Positions 33,364-41,887 of a stretch of DNA of 64,000 nucleotides are shown in pieces. Location: NCBI RefSeq assembly GCF_017948485.1, contig NZ_JAFFSX010000015.1:62001-126000 (forward strand), given 5' to 3'. Every line of letters begins with the position of its first letter. Within the stretch, counting starts at the first letter, position 1. The translations under genes and the position numbers were made by a program. The notes under the pieces are model-generated. The model made no database searches, had not been told where the DNA came from, and saw nothing but the letters and a program-made list of their open reading frames with translations. Source of the stretch: Streptomyces sp. GESEQ-35. GTDB taxonomy: Bacteria; Actinomycetota; Actinomycetes; Streptomycetales; Streptomycetaceae.

Positions 33364-35589
33364 ATGCTTGGATCAACCCACGGCACCCTTACCACCGACT
33401 CCCGCCGGGCACGGGTCATCGCCTGCGGCGAGCAGCCCGCACCCGCCGTCCACGGCCGCCCGGCCGACGTGGACGACTACGACGTCAGCGGGCGTCCGCT
33501 GTATGCCGGCGTCCCCGATCTGGACCGCTTCTTCCGCCCCGAGTCCGTCGCCGTGATCGGCGCCTCGGACGGGGAGGGGCGGCCCAACACCGGGGTCACC
33601 CGGCAGCTGTTGTCCTGGGCCGAGCGGGTCGGGGCGCGCTTGTATCCGGTGCATCCCTCGCGGGACTCCGTCTTCGGCATCTCGTGCATTCCCTCCGTCC
33701 GCGACCTGCCCGAGCAGGTCGATCTCGCCGTGCTGCTGGTCGCCGATCCCCTTCCCGTGATCGAGGAACTGGGCGAGGCCAAGGTGAAGTTCGCCGTCGT
33801 CTTCGCCTCCGGGTTCGCGGAGACGGGGGACGAAGGTGCCGTGGCGCAGGGCCGGCTCGCGGCCGCCGTGGAGCAGGCCGGTGTGCGGCTGCTCGGGCCG
33901 AACACCAACCTGAACGCCTTCGAGCGTTTCCGGGACGACCTCGACGGACCCGCCATCGCCCTCATCACCCAGTCCGGGCACCAGGGCCGCCCCGTCTTCG
34001 CCCTCCAGGAACTCGGCGTCCGCCTCTCCCACTGGGCCCCCACCGGCAACGAGGCCGACCTGGAGACCGCCGACTTCATCTCCTACTTCGCCGAGCGACC
34101 CGAGGTGGGTGCCATCGCCTGCTACATCGAGGGCCTGAAGGACGGCCGCTCGTTCCTCCTCGCCGCCGACCGGGCCGCCCGGCGCCGGGTGCCGGTCGTC
34201 GCGGTCAAGGTGGGCCGCACCGAGACGGGCGCCCGCACGGCAGCCTCACACACCGGCAAGCTGACCGGCGCGGACGAGGTCGTCGACGCCGCGATGCGGC
34301 AGTTCGGGGTGATCCGGGTGGACGGCCTGGACGAACTCCAGGACACCGCCGCCCTGTTGGCCCGGGCACGCCCGCCCCTTGCCGACGGAGTCGTCGTCTA
34401 TTCGATCTCGGGCGGCACGGGCGCGCACGTCGCCGACCTGGCGAGCGAGGCGGGCCTGCGGCTGCCCGAGCTGTCCGAGGCCAAGCAGGCCGAGCTGCAC
34501 CAGTGGATACCGGAGTACCTCAGCGTCGCCAACCCGGTCGACAACGGCGGGCATCCGGTCGGGGACTGGCGCGGCCGGAAGATCATCGACGCCATCCTCG
34601 ACGACCCGGAGGTCGGAGTACTGATCTGCCCGGTCACCGGCCCCTTCCCACCGCTCAGCGACCGGCTCGTGCAGGACCTGGTGGACGCGGCCGAGCGGAC
34701 CGACAAGCTGGTCTGCGTGGTGTGGGGGTCGCCGGTCGGCACCGAGCCGGCGTACCGCGACGTACTGCTCGGCTCCTCCCGCGTGGCCACCTTCCGCACG
34801 GTCGCGAACTGCCTGACCGCCGTCCGCGCCCACCTCGACCACCACCGGTTCGTCACCGGCTACCGCTCCCCCTTCGACGAGGCACCGCGCACCCCTTCGC
34901 CCTCCTTCCGCAAGGCCCAGGCCCTGATGCGCCCAGGCCAGCAGCTGAGCGAACACGCGGCGAAACAGCTCCTTCGCGCCTACGGAATCCGGGTGCCGCG
35001 CGAGCAGTTGGTCACCAGCGCGGCGGCAGCCGTACGCGCGGCGGGCCTGGTCGGCTACCCCGTGGTCATGAAGGCGTCCGGCGCGCAGATCGCCCACAAG
35101 ACCGAGCTGGGCCTGGTGAAGATCGGCCTGACCTCCGCCAGCCAGGTCCGCGACGCCTACCGGGAGTTGACCGACATCGCCCGCTACGAAGACGTCTCGC
35201 TGGACGGCGTCCTGGTGTGCCAGATGGTCGAGCGCGGCGTGGAGATGGTCGTCGGCGTCACCCACGACCAGCTCTTCGGGCCGACGGTGACGGTCGGGCT
35301 CGGCGGTGTCCTCGTCGAGGTCCTGCGGGACGCGGCCGTACGCGTCCCGCCCTTCGGCGAGGAACAGGCCCGGGACATGCTCACCGAACTGCGCGGGCGG
35401 GCCCTGCTGGACGGGGTCCGGGGGCGTCCCCCGGCCGACCTCGACGCCCTCGTCGAAGTCGTCCTGCGCGTGGAGCGGATGGCGCTGGAGCTGGGCGACG
35501 ACCTTGCCGAGCTCGACATCAATCCGCTGATGGTGCTGCCGAGGGGGCAGGGAGCGGTGGCGCTGGACGCGTTGGCGGTGTGTCGCTGA
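33364..35589 (+). CDS. ADP-forming-type acyl-CoA synthetase (fused ACD)
   Basis: A 741-aa fusion of both subunits of the acetate-CoA ligase (ADP-forming) family. It has a CoA-binding Rossmann domain (about 60-190; FFRPESVAVIGASDGEGRP), succinyl-CoA-ligase-like domains with H296 in ASHTGKLTG, and a C-terminal ATP-grasp domain (about 515-735; LVGYPVVMKASGAQIAHKTELG, LDINPLMVLP). Related actinobacterial proteins make acyl-CoA from diverse acids, although some lack the phospho-histidine path. ATG 33364 lies after two CTGACG boxes with an AGGAGCGGGG stretch upstream. An enoyl-CoA hydratase gene follows 1 nt after the stop. Confidence 0.87.
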   Translation: MLGSTHGTLTTDSRRARVIACGEQPAPAVHGRPADVDDYDVSGRPLYAGVPDLDRFFRPESVAVIGASDGEGRPNTGVTRQLLSWAERVGARLYPVHPSRDSVFGISCIPSVRDLPEQVDLAVLLVADPLPVIEELGEAKVKFAVVFASGFAETGDEGAVAQGRLAAAVEQAGVRLLGPNTNLNAFERFRDDLDGPAIALITQSGHQGRPVFALQELGVRLSHWAPTGNEADLETADFISYFAERPEVGAIACYIEGLKDGRSFLLAADRAARRRVPVVAVKVGRTETGARTAASHTGKLTGADEVVDAAMRQFGVIRVDGLDELQDTAALLARARPPLADGVVVYSISGGTGAHVADLASEAGLRLPELSEAKQAELHQWIPEYLSVANPVDNGGHPVGDWRGRKIIDAILDDPEVGVLICPVTGPFPPLSDRLVQDLVDAAERTDKLVCVVWGSPVGTEPAYRDVLLGSSRVATFRTVANCLTAVRAHLDHHRFVTGYRSPFDEAPRTPSPSFRKAQALMRPGQQLSEHAAKQLLRAYGIRVPREQLVTSAAAAVRAAGLVGYPVVMKASGAQIAHKTELGLVKIGLTSASQVRDAYRELTDIARYEDVSLDGVLVCQMVERGVEMVVGVTHDQLFGPTVTVGLGGVLVEVLRDAAVRVPPFGEEQARDMLTELRGRALLDGVRGRPPADLDALVEVVLRVERMALELGDDLAELDINPLMVLPRGQGAVALDALAVCR

Positions 35590-35590
35590 G

Positions 35591-36457
35591 ATGAACCCGC
35601 CCAATGATGAGACGAAACCAGCCAATGAAATGAACACGCCCGATTCCCCCCGTGCGTCCGAAAATTCCGTTGAGTCATTGATACGGCACGCCACTGACAA
35701 TCACGTCTGCCGCATCACCCTCAACCGCCCCGAAGCCCTCAACGCCATAACACCTGACCTGCGAGAACGCCTCATCCAACTCCTCTCCGACGCCTCCGCC
35801 GACCCCGCCGTACGAGCCGTCGTCCTCACCGGCACCGGCCGCGGCTTCTGCGCGGGCGCGGACCTGCGGGGCGGACCGCCGTCCGGAGAGCGGATCGCCG
35901 GTGACGTCGCCCGCACGCTCCGGCTGGGCGCTCAGCGGCTGGTCAGCGCCGTCCTCGACTGCGAGAAGCCGGTGATCGCCGCCGTCAACGGCACGGCAGC
36001 GGGGCTCGGCGCACATCTCGCCCTCGCCTGCGATCTCGTACTCGCCGCCGAATCCGCCAAGTTCATCGAGGTGTTCGTCCGGCGCGGGCTCGTCCCCGAC
36101 GGCGGCGGCGCCTATCTCCTCCCCCGCCTCATCGGCCCGCAGCGCGCGAAGGAGCTGATGTTCTTCGGCGACGCGCTCACCGCCGCGGACGCCGAACGCC
36201 TCGGGCTCGTCAACCGCGTCGTCCCGGACGCCGAGTTGGACAAGACGGCCCGTGAGTGGGCGGACCGCCTGGCCACCGGCCCGACCCGGGCGATCGCCTT
36301 GACGAAACAGCTCGTCAACGCCTCCCTCGACACCGACCGCACCACCTCCTTCGCCGCCGAGGCCGCCGCGCAGGAGATCAACATGACGACGGAGGACGCG
36401 AGGGAGGGGGTGGCGAGCTTCGTGGAGCGCAGGAGTGCCGAGTATCGGGGGCGGTAA
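35591..36457 (+). CDS. enoyl-CoA hydratase/isomerase
   Basis: A 288-aa crotonase-fold enzyme with a polar 35-residue N-terminal extension. Motifs: LNRPEALNAIT, oxyanion-hole FCAGADLRGG and NGTAAGLGAHLALACD, VRRGLVPDGGGAYLLPRLIG, and AERLGLVNRVV. The aspartate of PDGG is at the position used by hydratase/isomerases of the PaaG type. It is cotranscribed with the acyl-CoA synthetase (1 nt between stop and start), so it should act on an acyl-CoA derived from that product. A start at the second in-frame ATG (35627) would remove part of the extension. Confidence 0.9.
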   Translation: MNPPNDETKPANEMNTPDSPRASENSVESLIRHATDNHVCRITLNRPEALNAITPDLRERLIQLLSDASADPAVRAVVLTGTGRGFCAGADLRGGPPSGERIAGDVARTLRLGAQRLVSAVLDCEKPVIAAVNGTAAGLGAHLALACDLVLAAESAKFIEVFVRRGLVPDGGGAYLLPRLIGPQRAKELMFFGDALTAADAERLGLVNRVVPDAELDKTAREWADRLATGPTRAIALTKQLVNASLDTDRTTSFAAEAAAQEINMTTEDAREGVASFVERRSAEYRGR

Positions 36458-36483
36458 GGAGCTGAGGGGGAGGGCGAAGGCCG

Positions 36484-37440
36484 TCAGTCCCGCTTCAGGA
36501 TCCGCAGGTCACCCGCGTCCGGGTCGCCGAAGAGGACGAACAGCTCGGGCTGGTGTTCCGTGCCGCCGATCGTCCAGTACGTCTGCTCCCCGCAGCCGCC
36601 TTCGAGTCGTACGACGACCCCGTCCCGTTCCTCCGGGCCCTGACCGCCCCACCGGTCGTCGCGGCCCTCCGTGTCGAGCGACCAGGTCCCTGAGCCGTCG
36701 CACACCTCGAAGTCCTTGGCGGTGTCCGCTTCGAACTCGGGCTCGGCAGGCAGGTCGGTGAGTTCGGCCCGGCCGCCCGGCACGAGCCGCAGCACCGCTC
36801 CGTCCTCGCCGCGCCACACCCCGGCGAGCTGCCCGGCGGACAGCTTCGGTGGCTCGTACTCCTCGACCAGTCCGGCATCCATGGCCAGCAGCCCGCCCAC
36901 GAGGGCCGGCACGAACAGCCCGAAGCAGCCGACTCCGCCACTCCACCAGACGCCCAGCGCTCCCGGCCTCCGTCCGGTGACGCGGGCACGTCGGCGGGCG
37001 TAGGCGACACCGAGTACGGGGAGTACGCCCAAGGCCGCCCACACCAGGGCCGTCGCCATGAACGGCCAGCCCCGCAGGAGCGCGAGCAGCCCCGCCCAGC
37101 AGGCGCCGAGCAGGACGACGTACAGGAGGTGCCAGGCCCACCTGGGTCCCCGGAACCGTTCGGCCGACGGACGGGCCAGCAGGGCGGCCGGGGTGATCTG
37201 CGCGAGCGTCTGCAACAGGCCGAGGATCGGGAGCACGAGCGGCGTGAAGAGGAGCATGCATGCCAGACCCAGGCCCCAGAAGCCGACCCCGTAGTCGTCA
37301 CTTCCGGAGTCGCTGATCCGCCACAGCAGCCAGGCCGCCGGCAACTGCGCCGCGCACACCGCCACGGCGGCCATCCGGTCGTCGTACGTCCAGCTCAACC
37401 GGGCACGGCGGATCCCCCGGCGGATGTTTCCCCACCCCAT
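36484..37440 (-). CDS. uncharacterised polytopic membrane protein
   Basis: A 318-aa protein with about five hydrophobic helices in the first 200 residues (for example AVCAAQLPAAWLLWRI, LACMLLFTPLVLPILGLL, WHLLYVVLLGACWAGLLALL). A polar C-terminal domain of about 110 residues follows, with LAGVWRGEDGAVLRLVPGG and WTIGGTEHQPELFVLFGDPD. The tail resembles small lipocalin-like beta domains seen in Streptomyces surface proteins, but I do not recognise the family. ATG 37440 is chosen because the earlier in-frame start lies inside the box 9 region. Divergent from the flavin reductase. Confidence 0.8.
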   Translation of the reverse strand: MGWGNIRRGIRRARLSWTYDDRMAAVAVCAAQLPAAWLLWRISDSGSDDYGVGFWGLGLACMLLFTPLVLPILGLLQTLAQITPAALLARPSAERFRGPRWAWHLLYVVLLGACWAGLLALLRGWPFMATALVWAALGVLPVLGVAYARRRARVTGRRPGALGVWWSGGVGCFGLFVPALVGGLLAMDAGLVEEYEPPKLSAGQLAGVWRGEDGAVLRLVPGGRAELTDLPAEPEFEADTAKDFEVCDGSGTWSLDTEGRDDRWGGQGPEERDGVVVRLEGGCGEQTYWTIGGTEHQPELFVLFGDPDAGDLRILKRD

Positions 37441-37491
37441 GGAGCGGAGCGTACGCCGGGGCCTTCCGGAGTCCGCCGCACCCCTTCCTAT

Positions 37492-37506
37492 CTGACGCAC
37501 CGTCAG
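37492..37506. promoter_or_regulatory. 15-bp palindrome, box 9 (flavin reductase)
   Basis: CTGACGCACCGTCAG ends 5 nt before the annotated flavin-reductase ATG, so a bound repressor would sit on the transcription start. Confidence 0.75.
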
Positions 37507-37511
37507 CTTCA

Positions 37512-38117
37512 ATGGTTCATGTGATGGGACATGCAGGGATGGCCGCCGCCGCCGTCCGTTACCTCAGGGCCGGGCACGCCCGGCCCGTAGAAGCGCTGCC
37601 GCGCCCGGAGTTGCGGTGTGTCGGTGAGGACGAGCGGGCGCCGGTCGATCAGGCGGAGTTCCGGCGCGTGCTGGGGAACTTCGCGACGGGCGTGACCGTT
37701 GTCACCTCACCAGCCACCGATGGCGAACCGGGTCCCGCCGGGTTCGCCTGCCAGTCCTTCTCCTCCCTCTCCCTCGACCCACCCCTGGTCTCCTTCATGG
37801 TCGGCCGTACGTCGACGACATGGCCCCGCATCGCCCGCGCGGGCGCCTTCTGCGTGAACGTACTCGCCGCCCACCAGGGCGAGTTGTGCCGCGGCTTCGC
37901 GGTGCGCGGCGGGGACAAGTTCGCGGGGGTCGCGTACGACGCGGCGCCCGTCTCCGGCTCCCCCCGTCTCGCGGGCGCCCTGGCCTGGATCGACTGCACG
38001 GTCCACGCCGTCCACACGGGCGGCGACCACCTCATTGTGGTGGGCCGGGTGGACGACCTCGCCACCACCGACACCGATGAGGCGCCCCTGCTGTTCCACA
38101 AAGGGCGCTTCCTGTAA
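37512..38117 (+). CDS. flavin reductase family protein (HpaC-like)
   Basis: A 201-aa split-barrel flavin reductase: RRVLGNFATGVTVVTS, GFACQSFSSLSLDPPLVSF, GAFCVNVLAAHQ and HLIVVGRVDDL. It supplies FADH2 or FMNH2 to a two-component monooxygenase, suggesting that ring hydroxylation is part of the regulon's pathway; the oxygenase component is not in the window. The start is uncertain: ATG 37512, 37524 and 37539 are in frame, none has a good Shine-Dalgarno, and box 9 lies directly upstream. Confidence 0.88.
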   Translation: MVHVMGHAGMAAAAVRYLRAGHARPVEALPRPELRCVGEDERAPVDQAEFRRVLGNFATGVTVVTSPATDGEPGPAGFACQSFSSLSLDPPLVSFMVGRTSTTWPRIARAGAFCVNVLAAHQGELCRGFAVRGGDKFAGVAYDAAPVSGSPRLAGALAWIDCTVHAVHTGGDHLIVVGRVDDLATTDTDEAPLLFHKGRFL

Positions 38118-38163
38118 TCGGTCAAGCGCCCTTGCGCGGTCTGCCTCTCTTCGGAGCGGCAGG

Positions 38164-39369
38164 ACGCCACGACATCACATCATCAGGCGACAGGCCGAGG
38201 CGGTTCTCGTGGTCATCGACGAGTTCCCGTATCTGGTGCGGGCGGCTCCGGAGCTGCCCTCGCTGATCCAGCGCGCGATCGACCGGGGCCAGGTCGAGGA
38301 GAGCCGCATGCGGCTGCTGCTGTGCGGTTCGGCCATGTCCGTCATGGGCGGGCTGCTGGCCAGCAGTGCTCCCCTACGTGGCCGGGCCCAACTCGAACTC
38401 GTCGTACGTCCCTTCGGATACCGGGCAGCGGCGGACTTCTGGGGCGTTGCTGCCGACCCGGCACTCGCCGCCCGGCTGCATGCGGTTCTCGGCGGTACGC
38501 CCGCATACCGCCGTCAGTTCCTGGCGGACGATGTCCCCGCCGATCTGGACGGCTTCGACGAATGGATTTGCCGCACGGTCCTCTCGCCGTTCAGTCCCCT
38601 CTTCCGGGAGGCCCGTTACCTGCTCGCCGAGGAAGCCGACATCCGGGACACGGCGTTGTACCACTCAGTGCTGGCCGCCGTGGCGCAGGGCAACACCACG
38701 CGCGGAGGCATCGCGGGATACATCGGCCGCAAGTCCGTCGACATCTCGCATCCACTCAATGTCCTGGGGGACAGCCATCTCCTGGCCCGGGAGGCCGACA
38801 TCTTCCGAGCCGGGAAGTCCCGGTACCGCATCACCGAGCCTCTGATCAACTTCTACGAGGCCGTCATGCGCCCGGCCTGGGCCCGGCTGGAAGGGGGCCA
38901 GGCCACGGAGGTCTGGGCCCAGGCGGGGCAACGTTTCGCGGCACAAGTGGCCGGTCCGCACTTCGAGGCGATGTGCCGTGAGTATGTGTTGGGGCCCGGG
39001 CGGACCCTGCTCAGCACCTCTCTGGGCGAGGTGGGTGGCGGCATCGTGACCGATCCGAAAGAGCGCCGACAGATCCAGGTCGATGTGGCCGTGGTCGAAC
39101 AGGAGTCCGGCGGAAACCGCCCGTCGGTCGCCCTGCTCGGCGAGGCGAAGTGGGGCACGGTCATGGGAGTCCCCCACCTCGAGCGTCTGGCACGGGCAAG
39201 GGAATTGCTCGCCGGGCGCGGCATGGACACGTCTCACTGCGGGTTGGCCTGCTTCAGCGCGGCGGGTTTCAGCGAGGCTCTGCGGGCTGAGGCGGCACGG
39301 GGTGGAGTGCTGTTGATCGGCTTGGACGAGTTGTACGGCCGGACCATGCCGAGTGGGTTCCTGCCCTAG
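38164..39369 (+). pseudogene. 5'-truncated ATPase_2/DUF234 family protein with nuclease-like tail
   Basis: About 400 codons of an archaeal-type ATP-binding protein. The open frame enters at the Walker B strand AVLVVIDEFPYLV and continues through the family's winged-helix and DUF234 regions. It ends with a PD-(D/E)xK-like pattern (QVDVAVVEQ ... ALLGEAKWG). The N-terminal roughly 90 residues with the Walker A loop are absent: upstream is the end of the flavin reductase and 45 nt of unrelated sequence. The only nearby start codons are internal GTGs such as 38209. A deletion remnant is the simplest reading, though a shortened product could still be made. Confidence 0.75.
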
Positions 39370-39404
39370 AACCTGGCTCGGTTCAGCCGTAGGGAGACAC
39401 CACC

Positions 39405-40736
39405 CTAGGTCGGCAAGGATTGGCCCACGGCCCCGAGTTCTGCCGCCGGTGTGACCGGCCGGCGCCGGATCACCAGTGCCATCAGCGCCGCCGCCGCGCA
39501 CAGCGCGCCCGACGCGTACCAGACCATGTCGTACGAGCCGAAGACGTCGCGTGCGACGCCGCCGAGGAAGGCGACCAGCGCGGCGCCGACCTGGTGGGAG
39601 GCGAGGACCCAGCCGAAGACGATCGCGCTGTCGTCGCCGTAGTGCTCCCGGCACAGGGCCACGGTGGGCGGGACGGTGGCGACCCAGTCGAGGCCGTAGA
39701 AGACGATGAAGAAGAGCATCGGCGGGTGGACGCTGGGCGCCAGCAGCATGGGCAGGAACAGGAGCGAGATGCCGCGCAGCGCGTAGTAGACGGCGAGCAG
39801 GCGGCGCGGTTCGTAGCGGTCGGTGAACCAGCCGGAGGCGATGGTGCCGACCACGTCGAACACGCCGATGACCGCGAGCAGCGAGGCCGCCGCCGTAATG
39901 GGCATGCCGTGGTCGTGCGCGGCGGGCACGAAGTGGGTCTGGATCAGGCCGTTGGTGGAGGCGCCGCAGATCGCGAAGGTGCCTGCGAGCAGCCAGAACG
40001 GGCCGGTGCGGGCCGCCTTGAAGAGGACGGTCACGGCACGGCGCGCGGCGCCCTGCACCGGTGCGGGCTTCGGTACGAACTCCTTTGCGCCGTACGGCTT
40101 CAGACCCACGTCCGCCGGATGGTCGCGCAGCAGCAGCCAGACGAAGGGGACGACGGCGAGGGCCGCGAGAGCGACCGTGACGGCGGCCGGGCGCCAGTGA
40201 CCCGCCTCGACCATCAAGGACAGCACGGGCAGGAAGATCAGCTGGCCGGAGGCCGAGGCGGCGGTGAGGATGCCGGTGACCAGGCCACGCCGCTCGGTGA
40301 ACCAGCGGTTGGTGACCGTCGCCGCGAAGGCCAGCGCCATCGAGCCGGATCCCAGGCCGACCAACAGGCCCCAGCACAGCAGCAGCTGCCACGGAGCCGT
40401 CATCCACACCGTCAGGCCCGAGCCGAGCGCGATCACGGTGAGCGCGACCGCGACCACGCGCCGGATGCCGAAGCGGTCCATCAGGGCGGCGGCGAAGGGG
40501 GCGGTCAGGCCGTACAGGGCGAGGTTGATGGAGACGGCGGCCGCGATCGTGCCGCGCGACCAGCCGAACTCCTGGTGCAGCGGGTCAATGAGCAGCCCTG
40601 GCAACGAACGGAAGGCGGCGGCGCCGAGGATCGTCACGAAGGCGACGGCGGCGACGAACCAGGCGCGATGGATGCGAGTGCGACGTGGCCTCGGCGGGGT
40701 CTGGTCGACGGCGGTGGCTTCGGTTGTCTGCGTCAC
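39405..40736 (-). CDS. MFS transporter (OFA-like)
   Basis: A 443-aa major facilitator with 12 predicted helices and the loop-2/3 motif MDRFGIRRVV. It resembles oxalate/formate-antiporter-like MFS proteins that move small carboxylates, which would fit an acid-catabolising neighbourhood, but substrate is not evident. Divergent from the GlxA-type regulator, which probably controls it. No CTGACGG box is present. Confidence 0.88.
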   Translation of the reverse strand: MTQTTEATAVDQTPPRPRRTRIHRAWFVAAVAFVTILGAAAFRSLPGLLIDPLHQEFGWSRGTIAAAVSINLALYGLTAPFAAALMDRFGIRRVVAVALTVIALGSGLTVWMTAPWQLLLCWGLLVGLGSGSMALAFAATVTNRWFTERRGLVTGILTAASASGQLIFLPVLSLMVEAGHWRPAAVTVALAALAVVPFVWLLLRDHPADVGLKPYGAKEFVPKPAPVQGAARRAVTVLFKAARTGPFWLLAGTFAICGASTNGLIQTHFVPAAHDHGMPITAAASLLAVIGVFDVVGTIASGWFTDRYEPRRLLAVYYALRGISLLFLPMLLAPSVHPPMLFFIVFYGLDWVATVPPTVALCREHYGDDSAIVFGWVLASHQVGAALVAFLGGVARDVFGSYDMVWYASGALCAAAALMALVIRRRPVTPAAELGAVGQSLPT

Positions 40737-40796
40737 GACAACGAGCTTCGTGCCTGCGCATCCACAGATCCATTGGCCCGAAGGACAGCATTCGTT

Positions 40797-40870
40797 AGGA
40801 TCGGGCCATGAGGGATCGAGCCATGAGGGATCGGGACGTGAAGGATCGAGCCATGAAGGATCAGGACATG
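40797..40870 (+). repeat. 15-bp start-codon/ribosome-site ladder
   Basis: Five start codons in one frame at 40808, 40823, 40838 (GTG), 40853 and 40868 lie exactly 15 nt apart. Each is preceded 7 nt upstream by an AGGGA- or AGGA-type ribosome site provided by the previous unit. Confidence 0.85.
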
Positions 40871-41887
40871 AGCAGTGAGCCGGCGTTTCGCCCGCACCGC
40901 GTCGTCGTCCTCGCCCTCGACGGACTGCTCCCCTTCGAGCTGGGCATCCCGCACCGCATCTTCGGGCGCCCCAAGGACGCCGAGGGACGGCATCTGTACG
41001 AGGTCGTCACCTGCTCGGTGCGGCCACCGGGCGCGGTCGCGACCGACGCCGACTTCTCCATCCACGTCCCGCACGGCCCGCAGACCCTGGCCACCGCCGA
41101 CACCGTGATCATCCCCGCGTCGTACGAACTCGGCCCGGTCTTCGAGAAGGGCGTGCTGACCGACGAACTGGCCGCCGCCCTCGCCCACATCCGCCCCGGC
41201 ACCCGGCTCGCGTCCATCTGCACCGGCGTCTACGTCCTCGCCGCCGCGGGCCGCCTGGACGGCCGCCCGGCGACCACGCACTGGGCCGACTCCGAGCGTT
41301 TCCAGCGGCTGTTCCCGCAGATCAAGGTCGACGCGGACGTCCTGTTCATCGACGACGGCGACGTACTGACCTCGGCGGGCGTCGCCGCCGGAATCGACCT
41401 GTGCCTGCACATGGTGCGCCGCGACCACGGCACCGCGGTCGCCAACGAGGTGGCCCGCCGCACGGTCGTACCACCCCACCGGGACGGCGGCCAGGCGCAG
41501 TACATCCACCGCCCGGTGCCCGAGCCGCAGCAGGCGTCCACCACCACGGCCCGCGCCTGGGCCCTCGGACGCCTCCATGAACCCATCCAACTGCGCGACA
41601 TGGCGGAGCAGGAGGCCATGTCCGTACGCACCTTCACGCGTCGCTTCCGCGAGGAGGTCGGCGTCAGCCCCGGCCAGTGGCTCACCCAGCAGCGGGTGGA
41701 ACGCGCCCGGCACCTGCTGGAGTCCACCGACCTGTCCGTCGACCAGGTCGCCGGGGACTCCGGCTTCGGCACGGCCCAGTCGATGCGGCAGCACCTACAG
41801 GCTGCGCTCGGCGTCACACCCACCAGCTATCGGCGCACCTTCCGCGCCGGGGGCAGCGCCGACGTCCGGGTCCCCAGCGGCACTTGA
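40868..41887 (+). CDS. GlxA-type AraC regulator with DJ-1/PfpI domain
   Basis: A 339-aa regulator from ATG 40868 (359 aa from 40808). The N-terminal DJ-1/PfpI-like domain (about 10-180) has LALDGLLPFELGIPHRIF and the nucleophile-elbow cysteine of ASICTGVYVLAAAG. A C-terminal double AraC helix-turn-helix follows (about 235-325; RTFTRRFREEVGVSPGQWL and STDLSVDQVAGDSGFG). GlxA-type regulators respond to small molecules or nitrogen status. The start lies at the end of a ladder of five in-frame starts. Its 3' end overlaps the convergent MFS gene by 93 nt. Probably controls the divergent MFS gene. Confidence 0.9.
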   Translation: MSSEPAFRPHRVVVLALDGLLPFELGIPHRIFGRPKDAEGRHLYEVVTCSVRPPGAVATDADFSIHVPHGPQTLATADTVIIPASYELGPVFEKGVLTDELAAALAHIRPGTRLASICTGVYVLAAAGRLDGRPATTHWADSERFQRLFPQIKVDADVLFIDDGDVLTSAGVAAGIDLCLHMVRRDHGTAVANEVARRTVVPPHRDGGQAQYIHRPVPEPQQASTTTARAWALGRLHEPIQLRDMAEQEAMSVRTFTRRFREEVGVSPGQWLTQQRVERARHLLESTDLSVDQVAGDSGFGTAQSMRQHLQAALGVTPTSYRRTFRAGGSADVRVPSGT

